Shown here piece after piece: positions 20,001 through 26,716 of a stretch of 64,000 bases of DNA. The stretch lies in assembly GCA_963779225.1 (NCBI GenBank), contig CAVZWW010000001.1, forward strand, positions 620,001 through 684,000. The letters are read 5' to 3'. Below the pieces are notes generated by a model that saw only the letters and a list, made by a program, of their open reading frames with translations, ran no database searches and was not told the origin of the DNA. The first letter of the stretch is position 1. Each line of letters starts with the position of its first letter. The translations under genes and the position numbers were made by a program. The stretch comes from CAVPCZ01 sp963779225. Its GTDB lineage: Bacteria > Bacteroidota > Ignavibacteria > UBA10030 > UBA6906.

Positions 20001-20563
20001 CGGCCTTCGCGACCGACATCCGGGTTCCCGTGCAGGACCTCGCACGCTGGCCGGTGGAAGTCCAGGCGGAGCGTTCCACGCCCTCGTCGCTGCAATTCAG
20101 CGGGATCGCCGGTATCCCCTCCGACCTTGAGGTGTACCTGGTGGATGTCACGCGATCGACGTACACGGATCTTCGCCGCGACGCGGAGTATCCTTTCCGT
20201 CCCGTGACCGATGTGTCAAAATTCACCGTGCTTGTGGGGAAGCACGATGCGATGGCGACAGAGTTGAACTCTGTGCTCCCACGGACATTCGGGCTCGAGA
20301 ACAATTTCCCCAATCCGTTTAATCCTTCAACGACGATCCCCGTTTCCATCCCGGCCGCCGCGGAGGTCACCCTGAAGATTTACAGTATCCTCGGCGAGGA
20401 GATCCGCACGCTGCACACGGGAGTACTGGAGGCTGGCCGGCACTGGTTCACCTGGGACGGCCGCAATGATGCCGGCCGGGGTGTAGCAACCGGCGTGTAT
20501 CTGACGCGATTGACCACGCCCGCCGGTGGAAATCATGTTCTCAAAATGCTCCTTATGAAATAA
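11054..20563 (+). CDS. Giant modular surface protein with T9SS C-terminal sorting domain
   Basis: 3169 aa. A signal peptide (~23 residues, ending VSYADA) leads into seven repeats of ~240 aa (residues ~24-1704). Each has an A/K-x-LVITGSSTQTAG-type opening, an NGVMRLYRAETATISVSDG-type middle and a (T/S)LTAQDxxGNTV-type second half, resembling invasin/Ig-like folds. Ten TIG/IPT domains of ~92 aa follow (~1704-2630; NPxPTLTxxxP starts, NPAPGGG ends). Then come an FnIII-like domain (~2636-2728), a region with LQSGWNMITNPFPLD, and a T9SS domain (~3077-3169, FPNPFNPSTTI, ending LKMLLMK). It should be exported across the outer membrane and act as an adhesin or stalk. Two small exported proteins follow 14 bases later, probably co-transcribed. 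Confidence 0.9.
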   Translation: MRMRSFVVACLTVLVLINTGVSYADATKFVITGSSTQTAGTKQVITIRADSAGVPATSYAGIKSLIFSGTGSYLSNARPTVTDVSGAAIPIGSTTSIRFVNGTANLAADGNQDTLSVYRAGPDTLSVSDGTIGSTGADRLSLNVNPGALDHFDFDIVLTQTNGVPLAGTTNTLTAKDPWENVVTSFNPSSTPVTLSVISLSGTLSFPSGSNVLNTGFSSGVADLAALKLKYVGTTGSGSFVATAGGKSGTSAAVTILAGTAKKLVLTGSSTQTAGTSNNLTITARDTSENTATGYTGVKTLSFTNASVSPDGDVPSVTDNSGVVRDFSATPNTPITFSNGVATTSGGFNGIMRLYRVETANVSVSDGTISSPPGSDRLTVTVLPGPLFKFSLKLASPQTNNAAFTGADTLRADDEWGNTVTAFNASSDPVTISAVGLNGVTTVGAGRDSVLNLAGDFSSGVVNLFNKLKYTGIIGTGQFKATSSTGKSGTSGNVTINPGTAKKLVLRGSTAIGAGASNPLTITAQDTSGNTAVGYTGAKTLSFSNASASPDGDLPTVIDNSGAPRNFSPTPNTPITFSNGVAAASGASNGIMRLYKVETANVSVSDGTISSAPGSDRLTVTLTPAGLGRFAVVFTSGQTNGLPFTGVNTVTAVDSFGNVATNFSASTNTVSVTPNGLSGTVSGLGSAGNNVLNQAADFTLGVANVTGKIRYTGTAGQGTFTATSATGKTGTSGNVVIGVGSATRLVITGSLSGTAGSPNPLTITAKDSSGNTVTGYAGDRQLTFSGSGPSPNNTYPTISGKNGVPVPFGAPTTIAFSSGVAVVSGGSNGVMTLYRAGRDTIGVTDGSIGSGGADRLTVQVSQDALFGFTFILATPQQSGVAFTGTNTLTAQDRFGNVVTSFNAASDNVTVTPNVLVGTLTGLGSAGNNVLNRSTDFVNGVANLTGIMKFTGSVGSGTFTANSGTSKNGVSGVVGIVAGGATRLVISGNALMTAGGPQSLTITAKDASGNNVSGYAGTKMLVFSGADSALSPGGRPTVTNSLGTAKFFGDSTAITFTGGIAQVNGSSNGVMRLYRAQTATIAVTDGSVSSSGSDQLTVTVSPAALGKFAWVLTSPQISGVTFTGTTNTLTAQDDWSNTITSFDASGTNVTVTPNGISGLVSGLGSGGNNVLNQTNDFVSGVATLTGKMKFTGTAGSGTFTATGGGRATPSPTILINSGTAARLVVRSSAGDSVTTMLAGSTRNLVITARDGSGNTVVGYTGVKQIVFSGADSSLSPATAPTVSNSAGVATAFGGLTSILFTNGVAQVSGSSNGVLKLYRAQPAILVVSDGTLTSGGNDRLSITVSPGALEKFGWRLASPQINGAPFGGINTLTVQDAWGNTVPTFDASVNNVTVTPNVLSGTVTGLGSGNNNILNRSGDFSAGVANLSSLGMIFSGTVGTGTFTATSAGKAGISDTVTIIAGLASKLVITGDPTQTAGTSNNLTITAKDASGNTVQAYQGKKALKFSGANTSIKPATSPTVTDSAGLSVPFGSPTVLAFRNGSATVSGGANGAMKLYRAETATIVVEDTVNNLRSTGSDRLTVSVMPSTLGQFSWLLTSPQTNGVPFSGSNTLIAQDDWGNTLPTFDASTNNVTVTASLSALPLAVSGLGTLGNNVLNRPSDFALGVANLTALGLTYTGTSGTGTFTATSAVGSKSGTSDSVIVSNPAPALTAVLPVKASRGQTVNIVLSGSNFRAGVTTVSFGPDITVTSVTVNTPAQITAGITITGAAALGPRDVTVTNPAPGGGTATSTGSFTVENFPTIISLAPPNGLGGQTLDVVVHGRNFIDGVSSVLINASDISRNSAVVTSDTTILMNITILLGAQNGIREVFVNNSGSYGGFSNSAGFTVGANPKPSIASVQPTALRRLETGVLTIRGSDFYGTVTNADPGQGITVNSATIDSANQMRINVTVTDSAAPGVRSIIVTNRPPGGGSDTLKGEFQVLNPEPTLTGLSVQNGFRLQTISMTLTGTGFIGGTTSVNFGPGITVTSVIAETQTQLRVNLFIDSSAALGPRDILLTNPAPGGGADTLKNAFTVSNPMPTVTAIAPDSALVKSGALMLTVTGNNFVPGSTIRFGALPLTTTLVSRSRLTATIPASELDSARSFAVDVSTPTPGGGTSNSKTFNVQNLKPTLTGIAPANGVRLQTLDVVFTGTNFAAGVSTVNFTGTDILVNSITVSSATRLTANILVTAGATIGPHPVTVVNPAPGGGASAAQVFTVGSNPAPTLTAVTPSTGTRLAEMEVTFTGTNFIDGISSVSFGSGIAVSDEVIVNSTQMKARITIGASAITGPRPVEINNSAPGGGRATLANGFVVANPVPTLVTISPTNGQQLQTLNVVFNGSGFINGVSTVNMGTGVTINEQTVVSDSQVTASVTITQNAATGSRDVWITNLTPGGGTAVLSNGFVVGNNPSPKLTSISPETGERLGILDVVFRGQNFLSGISMVDFGPEISVRSTTVDSATRLTANVSIGPAAQTGLRTVYITNAPPGGGQDSIVAAFTVTNPLPSLTSATPAAANLSQTLNIVLRGSRFLAGTTTVDLGTGITVNSVTVDSATRITANVSIGPAAALGSRSIVVRNPAPGGGASSPVAFVVNLAAPPVPVLRSPANGSPNLPTTLTLRWDSSAGAASYHLQLSQNPLFLGTLLVNDSTLSGPSRSVGPLENNQTYYWRARAKNGGGISEWSSTWGFTPSYPTVLNLINTVSFPNLSGPGDYIPADYRIVGLPGNGTSVVGNFLNGSQGTDWQVYRDNGSASNYLVAYDGSPTFVFSTGKAYWLIKRNTWSVNVSVGSAPLDPSGSVRVPLQSGWNMITNPFPLDVPWSAVQSVNGQVASNPLWAFNGTSGFQTSTVMLAYVGYYFFNADTSTALKIPYGGTTGVLKQADSADGRNWMVDIAVVSGVYNERSAKFGVAHDACEGLDYHDYRKPRALGSIPGVTFRRPDLDPIYSAFATDIRVPVQDLARWPVEVQAERSTPSSLQFSGIAGIPSDLEVYLVDVTRSTYTDLRRDAEYPFRPVTDVSKFTVLVGKHDAMATELNSVLPRTFGLENNFPNPFNPSTTIPVSIPAAAEVTLKIYSILGEEIRTLHTGVLEAGRHWFTWDGRNDAGRGVATGVYLTRLTTPAGGNHVLKMLLMK
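11123..16164 (+). repeat. Seven tandem ~717-bp coding repeats
   Basis: Repeat starts are at about 11123, 11831, 12551, 13277, 13991, 14708 and 15440, a period of 708-732 bases. Copies 2 and 3 are the most alike, sharing long identical DNA stretches around 12105-12185 and 12825-12905. That suggests recent duplication or gene conversion. The other copies have diverged mainly in the second half. Confidence 0.85.
16165..18945 (+). repeat. Ten tandem ~278-bp TIG-domain coding repeats
   Basis: Each unit encodes a start of the N(P/L)xPTLTxxxP type, a core like LDVVFTGTNFxxGVSTVNFG and an end of VTNPAPGGG type. I count ten units. The second (NFPTIISLAP) and fifth (NPMPTVTAI) are the most divergent. 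They form a stiff stalk between the large repeats and the FnIII/T9SS end. Confidence 0.85.
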
Positions 20564-20577
20564 GGACCGGAGGTCCC

Positions 20578-21111
20578 ATGGCAACGATTGTCCAGCGGTT
20601 CACATTGATGCGCTTCTTCCTTGCCGCGCTGTTGCTGGTCCAGGGGATTCCGGCCGCCCTCTTCGCAGCCCAGGACGAACAGAACAGGATAGAGAATGTC
20701 CGTTTCGAGGTGAGCGGAGGCCTGGTGAGGGTGTATTACGACCTCATCGCGCCGATCGACAAAGTCCATAGCGTAAGATTGTCCTTGCGGCGGGAAAGCG
20801 ACCAGTTGTTCCGGTACCGTCCTCTAAACATTACGGGGGACGTCGGGACAATCGTCTTCCCGGGCCAGAAGCGTCGTATTGTCTGGGACTACGCAAAGGA
20901 GTTTCCGGACGGCTTGATCGGAGAGGACTACTATTTCCTTGTTGAGGCGGAGTCTGTGGAAACCGAGGGAATGAGTCCCTGGATTTGGGTGGGAGGGGGA
21001 GCCGTGGTTGTCGGCGGAGTGCTTGCGCTCCTGCTTCTCTCCGGCTCTGAGGATTTGCCGCCCACGCCGGTACCGACGGGATTCCCGCTGCCTCCCGGTC
21101 GCCCGAATTGA
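20578..21111 (+). CDS. Exported protein with C-terminal membrane helix, unknown function
   Basis: 177 aa; ATG 20578 after a ggagg Shine-Dalgarno. A signal peptide (ending ALFAAQ) is followed by a ~90-aa beta-rich domain beginning IENVRFEVSGGLVRVYYDLIAP, with GDVGTIVFPGQKRRIVWDY. I have seen similar stretches in FCB-group secreted proteins. A membrane helix WIWVGGGAVVVGGVLALLLL near residue 140-160 and a proline-rich tail (TPVPTGFPLPPGRPN) close it. It lies 14 bases after the giant protein, so a role in its assembly or anchoring is plausible but unproven. Confidence 0.7.
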   Translation: MATIVQRFTLMRFFLAALLLVQGIPAALFAAQDEQNRIENVRFEVSGGLVRVYYDLIAPIDKVHSVRLSLRRESDQLFRYRPLNITGDVGTIVFPGQKRRIVWDYAKEFPDGLIGEDYYFLVEAESVETEGMSPWIWVGGGAVVVGGVLALLLLSGSEDLPPTPVPTGFPLPPGRPN

Positions 21112-21146
21112 ATGCTCAACAGGCAGGATGAACATTGAGAAAATCC

Positions 21147-21644
21147 ATGAAACGGACCATATTTTGCGCCTTGCTCTTTTTGCTCTTCGTCTCCGGTGTT
21201 GCAGCGCAGAAGATCCAGGGCAGGAGCGGTGTGGGGTCCCTCAGCATTCTCCAGGTGGATAGCACCGGTGCCCCTATTGCGTCACCTCTCCGCGAGACGA
21301 CATTCGACTTTGAATTCACGGAGCCTTCCGGCAACAAATTCCTCGATCCGCGGGAGACCGGCCGCCTGCGCATTGTGGTGACAAACTCGGGCAAGAGTAC
21401 ACTGCGCGGTGTTGTGATCCGGGTGATTCCGCTCGCCCCGCCGGTGGAGGTGGTGTTCAACGACTCCATTGGTGTCGGTGATCTTCCCGTTAATGCAACG
21501 CGCTACGCGATTTTCTACTTCACAGCGGGGGAAAGTGTTCCGTCCCAGATTCTCACATTCCAGATCGATATCCGCGATGGGTTGGGGACGATTGCGGATT
21601 CACGCCTTTTCACATTCCTGACGCGAGAACGGCGCACGAACTAG
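21147..21644 (+). CDS. Small exported protein with CARDB-like domain
   Basis: 165 aa from ATG 21147 (a TTG 12 bases upstream is possible). It has a signal peptide of ~20 residues (cleavage after VAAQ). The mature part holds EFTEPSGNKFLDPRETGRLRI and VVTNSGKSTLRGVVIRV, the pattern of CARDB/Ig-like adhesion domains, and ends in RLFTFLTRERR. It is third in line after the giant surface protein (35-base gap), hence possibly an accessory subunit of that structure. Function unknown. Confidence 0.65.
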   Translation: MKRTIFCALLFLLFVSGVAAQKIQGRSGVGSLSILQVDSTGAPIASPLRETTFDFEFTEPSGNKFLDPRETGRLRIVVTNSGKSTLRGVVIRVIPLAPPVEVVFNDSIGVGDLPVNATRYAIFYFTAGESVPSQILTFQIDIRDGLGTIADSRLFTFLTRERRTN

Positions 21645-22186
21645 GATCGTTGCCGGGTTATCGGGCATGATGTGTCGTCATCGGTAACACGGAGATGAGG
21701 CGGGGCGAAGTGGGTGAGTGAAGGATGACCGGGAAGCGGTTCAGGCGTGCGATGTTTCTTCTATCCATTGGGCCGTGAGTGCGTGCATCGCCTCATCGCG
21801 CTTATGCGCAAAGCGGAGGAGGGCAATAATGAGTCCTGTTGCACAGATGTACCCGACAACGGCGAGAGCTATTCCCACGGTACCTCCTTACAGGGCCTGG
21901 TGTATGTAATGTACGAAAACCTGTAAACACTTGGAATCTCTTTTTCTCCGATCCTGCCGCCGGTACTGATCTCCCCGACCATCCTTCCTGCTGCAAGACT
22001 CATGCCGTTCTGTGGTGTCCCGGGAAAGCGTGATCTCCGCCGGAAAGAGGGAGGGGGGGTACGGACGGAGGGGAAGCCGTGCAGGAATGGTGTGAAGAAT
22101 CTACAATATTGACATTCATTCAATTTCTTTGCATGTTCAATTGATATTTGGTGAAATCTCAGCATTCGAGCAGGTAGGGCAAATCA
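21645..22186 (+). other. Intergenic region between the adhesin operon and the polysaccharide locus
   Basis: 542 bases. The only coding candidate is a 45-codon ORF on the minus strand (21741-21878). Upstream of ATG 22187 there is an AT-rich stretch with TTGACA at 22109-22114; the best -10 candidates (CATGTT at 22132, TGATAT at 22142) are poor. A seven-G run is near 22053. No terminator hairpin with a U-run was found. Confidence 0.5.
21741..21878 (-). CDS. Candidate 45-aa single-helix membrane protein
   Basis: On the minus strand, GTG 21878-21876 is preceded by a perfect AGGAGG four bases away. The ORF opens with a strongly hydrophobic helix (VGIALAVVGYICATGLIIALL) and continues with a charged amphipathic tail (RFAHKRDEAMHALTAQWIEE) to TGA 21741. 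The Shine-Dalgarno plus the helix-then-charged-tail layout argue for a real small membrane protein lying alone between two plus-strand operons. Function unknown. Confidence 0.45.
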   Translation of the reverse strand: MGIALAVVGYICATGLIIALLRFAHKRDEAMHALTAQWIEETSHA

Positions 22187-24530
22187 ATGAAAACACCTCA
22201 GCGGCGCAGCGCCGGCGAGACCGTCTCTCATGACCGGGGATTCCAGGAGTATCTGGCTGTTGTGTTGAGGGGGAAGTGGATCATCCTGGTTACTTTTCTT
22301 GTCATCCTTGTTGCAGCTCTGCTCATTACCAAGCTGGCTGATCCTGTGTATCAGGCGACGTGTCAGGTTCTCTTGAATCCGGCTGAGCTGCGGAGCACGA
22401 TATTCCTCGATGCTGTCCGCCCTGACGGTGTCAAGAACATCGTTCAAAACGAGTTGGCGATCCTGAATTCACGTGCGCTGATGGATTCCGTCGGGGAACG
22501 GTTGCGGAGGAGGAAGTTCCTTGATGAGGCCCGGACAGAGTACATACCGATGGTGGTTGATCCGGCGCAGCCGGACACGGGGCAGGGCGTGGCCCCCCTG
22601 CAGGCGGTTTCGGGAACTGTTGTCGGGAGCGGTGGACTTCGATCCGGTGCGTGATTCGGACATTATTCGCATCACCGCAAAGAGCAAGAACGCCCGGGAA
22701 GCTGCACTGGTTGCGAACACGTTCGCTGAAGCATACCGGGACCGGAACATTTACATGAGCCGGGCAAAATCCAGGTCATTCCGTGAGTTTCTTGAAGGCC
22801 AGGCGAGGGACAAGCTCAAGTCGCTCGAGGAGACGGAGGGTTCCCTTCAGAACTACATGGAAAAAGAGGGTGTCGTCTCTCTTGACGACGAGGCGAGGCG
22901 GATGATCGACCAGCTCGCGCAGCTTGAGGCGTCGCGCGATGCAACGGAAATCATGCTGAAGGAAGTGCAGAACACGCTGGCTTCCTATCAGGCGCAGTTG
23001 CCGCAGCAGGAGACCAATCTCGCCAAAGTCGTGGGCGAAGCCAGCGATTCGTACATCCGCCAGATGCAGGAGCAGCTTTCCCGTCTCGAAGTCCAGAGGG
23101 ACATGACCGTGGTGCAGAACCCCTCGACAGTGGGACGTGAGATCTTGAATGAGAAAGTAAGAGAAATCGATCAGCAAATCGCTTCATTGCGGCTCAAGCT
23201 GCAAAAACGTACGGATGATTTTCTCCGCACGCTCACCGCCGGACAGGGAGAAGGGACTGACGCCGCCGGATACCTGAAATCCGTCAAGCAGAAGATCCTG
23301 GAGCAAGAAATCGAAGTCTCCGCTCTTCAGACAAAAAAGCGGGCTCTGAACGATGCCATCCACGAATATGAGCGGAAGTTCGATCGAATCCCTGAAAAGA
23401 GTGTAGCACTGGCAAGGCTGCAGCGGGCTCGGGCAAGTAACGAAAAGCTGTATCTGATGGTGGAGGAGAAATACAACGAAGCCAATATCACCGAGCAGTC
23501 GAACATCGGATACATCGAGATCATCGAACGGGCCTCCGTTCCGCTCAAGCCCTCCAGTCCAAAGCCTCTGATCAACCTCGGGATCGGAATGGTGCTGGGA
23601 CTGATGCTGGGAATTGTGCTGGCCTTTGTCAGGGAGTATTTCGATGTCCGTGTGCAAACACCGGAAGATCTTAAGCGGCACGGGTTTACGCCTCTCACGC
23701 CAATCGTCAACATGGATCGCGAAATCCAACTTCTGGGGAGAGGTCAGGTGACGGCCAAGCATCAGGCGCTGGATGATCATCTCATCACCCTCCTGTACCC
23801 GTTTTCCGCAGTTGCCGAATCCTATCGCCAGATGCGGACGAACCTGCAATTCGCCAAGTTCGGAACGCCCGTCCGGACAATCCTCGTTACGAGTCCGGCT
23901 CCCGGGGAAGGGAAGTCCACTACGGTGGCGAATCTCGCGGTCGCATTTGCACAGACAGGCAAGCGCGTGCTGCTGATTGATGCAGATCTGCGCCGGCCTA
24001 CGCTGAGTCTCAAGTTCAAGTTGCAGGCCCAGCCGGGGCTTACAGAATGTGTCTCGGGGACAGCCCCCTTCGCGCGGGTCTGCCAGTCGACCACTGTGGA
24101 AAACCTCGATGTCGTGACGAGCGGAGATGTCCCCTCAAATCCGTCGGAAATTCTGGGCTCGGACGCCATGCGGGATTTTTTGCTCGAGGCCACCAAGAAA
24201 TACGACGTCGTGTTGTTTGATTCCTCGCCGATTCTGTCCGTCACTGATCCCGCGGTCATTTCCACGATGGTTGATGGAACGATCATCGTGGTTGCCTCCG
24301 GCAAGACACGTATGCAGGACCTGGAACAGGCAGCCGAGCTGTTGCACGGAGTGGGCGGCCGTTTGCTCGGCGTGGTGATGAACAACTTTGACGCGCACAA
24401 AGCCTATGGCATTATTACGCGGCGGGGTAGTCGTTATCGTTACAGCTACGGTGCAAAGGACGAACGATCGACGAACGCAGCGCCCGACACGGAACCGTCG
24501 CTGCAGGGTCAGAAAGGAAAGGGGGCATGA
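22187..24530 (+). CDS. Polysaccharide co-polymerase/tyrosine autokinase (Wzc-like), frameshifted
   Basis: About 780 aa if restored. The first part (frame 2) has the Wzz-type N-terminus with a membrane helix (WIILVTFLVILVAALLI). The rest (frame 3 from ~22590-22620) contains the AVDFDPVRDSDIIRITAKS continuation, long coiled coils, a second helix (LGIGMVLGLMLGIVLAF) and the BY-kinase domain. The kinase has Walker A SPAPGEGKST, Walker A' LLIDADLRRP and a short Tyr-containing tail (YRYSYG). The break lies at or after a six-C run (~22588); the 2344-base span is not a multiple of three. The family controls glycan chain length and export through autophosphorylation. It heads the polysaccharide locus. 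Confidence 0.85.
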
Positions 24531-25062
24531 GCCGCATAGCCGCAACGGCTCACCGGGTGGGGGACACGAATCGTCGGTGCCGCTCTCCTCTTCCTGTGGA
24601 TCCCTCAGGGCACGGTGATACGCTCAGGGGGAAACCAACCTCACATCGCATTCCGGGGCATCGTCGGCTGCATACTACTATATCTCGAAGCCCGGGGAGA
24701 TCACCATGCCCATCAATGTCTGGGGCCAGGTGAGGAACCCGGGCCGGTACGAAGTTCCCATTTCCACTGATCTTGTTCAGCTTCTGTCGTTTGCAGGTGG
24801 GCCAATGCCCGATGCTCTTCTTTCGGCGGTGAAAGTCTCCCGGATTGTCCGGCGTGAGGATGCGATCCGCATTGTGGAATATGTCGTTAATCTCGAGCAT
24901 CTCGACAAGCTTGATGAAAAGGCACGGGATCTGGAACCCGGGGACACGGTGTTCATGGATACCAGTGTATCCTTCGGTGAGATTTTCACCTATGTGACAA
25001 CGCTCGCGATCGTAGCGGCTTCGGTAGCAAATGTGGCTATTTCGTTGTCTTATTACCGTTGA
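24527..25062 (+). CDS. SLBB-domain polysaccharide export protein, frameshifted
   Basis: The intact downstream part (frame 1) reads TSHSGASSAAYYYISKPG, then NVWGQVRNPGRYEVP and LLSFAGGP, a clear SLBB fold, and ends in a membrane helix (YVTTLAIVAASVANVAISL). The ATG at 24527 (overlapping the Wzc stop) is in frame 2. A signal-peptide-like IVGAALLFLWIPQGTV is in frame 3 (~24571-24621), followed after a shift by YAQGETN in frame 1. Two small indels (near 24560-24570 and ~24621) are therefore needed to rebuild one exported protein of ~175 aa. Such proteins serve as Wza-like or periplasmic parts of the export machine beside Wzc. Confidence 0.65.
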
Positions 25063-25422
25063 TCGATCTTCAGAAGAATGATGGGTCTCCTTCATGTCCC
25101 AGTCAACGCTCCTGCCTCGATGGCAGGGATCCATCGAGCCATTCCCCGGTTACCCCTGCCCACCGATCGACCTCCGGAGTCTGTCTGCCGGAACCTGTAG
25201 TATCCGGTTGTTCCACGGTCGGGGTCTCTTCGCTGAATGCACAGGAGAAGGGTATATCCAGTTGCGGATGATGCAATCCGGTGACGAGACACCGACCGGC
25301 TGCCGCACCATCGGTCCATGCGATAATCCGGGACAGCTGAACATGGACAAAGACGTGACGGCGCCAACACTTTTTATCCCCGCCACGACCTATTTTGAAT
25401 CCCGAGGAATATCCGCGAACCC
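25063..25422 (+). other. Region without a recognisable gene
   Basis: 360 bases between the SLBB gene and the polymerase gene. An ORF from ATG 25094 (110 codons) ends by overlapping the next ATG (ATGA), but its composition (many Cys, Pro, Ser, no domain) is not convincing. Given the frameshifts on both sides, this may be a decayed or mis-sequenced small gene. No promoter or hairpin seen. Confidence 0.4.
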
Positions 25423-26716
25423 ATGAGATTCAAAATCCGCCTTTTCTTCGCCATTCTTGTGTTCTGTTCCATTTCGGGCCTCCTGTCCACCATGATCGTT
25501 CCAGCTCAGGAACGGACGATCAGGATGATGATGTTCGCGTGCGATGGGCTGATGCTTCTGATGGCGCTTCTCTCCGTCTGGCGCAACAGGGACTCCTATG
25601 TGGTCTGGTCGTTGATGATCTTTCTCCTGATTTCGACCATTACCTTCATGTATACCTCGGAACGGTTCGGCATTCTTGAACACCTCAACGGCCTGCGTGA
25701 GCCGCTTTTCTTTTTCTCTGCTCTCGTTGTCATATACGATCTGTATTTTTCCAGGTACCAGGAGTGGTTCATCACCTGGTTCACCCGTTTCCTCATCGTT
25801 TTTGCGGCCGTCCAGATACCCATTGCCGTCATTCAATTCCTGGAATTCGGCGCGGGAGACGGAGTCGGCGGCACGTACGGGGTTAAGGGGGGCAGTGGAA
25901 ATCTCACACAGATACTCTTCCTGATCAGCTTTTTCCTTGCTGTCCGGTACGCTTCGCTGGAAGACGGGTCGCATTTCAGCATTAAAGAAAATCCCGGTTT
26001 TTCTCGCACTGCTGATTCCCTGTGCGATCAACGAAACCAAAGTGTCGTTCGTGCTCCTTGCGGTCTATATCCTCCTTCTGGCGGGATCACGGAGAAGAAT
26101 ACTGCACACGATTCCATTGCTGGTTTTTGGGCTGGGCCTTGTTTTTCTCCTCAACTATTTCTATTCGAGCACTGTCGAGGACACCTCGAAAATCCTGGAT
26201 GAAAACTATGTCGAAAAGTACCTGCTCACCGCATCCACAGGAAGCGGCGATGATCTCCCACGGTTCCAGCGCCTTGTGCTGATGTTCCGGATCATGGGGG
26301 GGGATGTGGGATCCATCCTTCTGGGGATGGGGTATGGAGTTATGGGTGGCGGGAATATCATGGGAATCTCCCGTCTGGGCCGGTCCCTCTACTATCTTGT
26401 TGAGGGCTCACGGATCCTGCTTTTCCGGATCTGGATCCAGGGGGGATTGGCGGCAGTCGTCACTTTTGGCTTCGCGATGTTTGCCTGGCTACGGGTGAAA
26501 GTCCCTCAATATCCAACCGTGCGAAAATTCCACTGGTTTCTGGCATTCAGTTTGCTGCTGATTTGGTTTTACAACGAGGCGATGATCGACCGGACCTTTG
26601 CCCCGGTGGCGATCTTCTTCATGTTCTGGGTTTCTGAGGGTGGGGGAGAGACCGAAGAATCTGAGGAGGAAGGGGCTACAGCCGTCCAGGAGGGGCTTCC
26701 TGATGAGGCGGCATGA
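25423..26716 (+). CDS. O-antigen polymerase/ligase-like membrane protein (Wzy type), frameshifted
   Basis: About 430 aa if restored. The first half (frame 1) has about five hydrophobic helices and runs to AVRYASLEDGSHFSI. The second (frame 2) continues KKIPVFLALLIPCAINETK with more helices, a large loop (DDLPRFQRLV, SILLGMGYGVMGGG) and a hydrophilic acidic tail (EEEGATAVQEG). The break is at an A-rich stretch near 25985-25998. Multi-helix architecture with one large loop and placement after Wzc/SLBB fit a Wzy polymerase, although these proteins share little sequence. An eight-G tract lies at 26296-26303. Confidence 0.7.

Noticed and set aside
22109..22147. Promoter for the Wzc-like gene (TTGACA with CATGTT or TGATAT)
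   Set aside because: Good -35 but poor -10 at either spacing; mentioned in the intergenic entry but not claimed as a promoter.
25094..25426. 110-codon ORF overlapping the polymerase start
   Set aside because: Stop/start overlap is attractive, but composition is unlike a protein and no domain or signal peptide is seen; kept only as an unassigned region.
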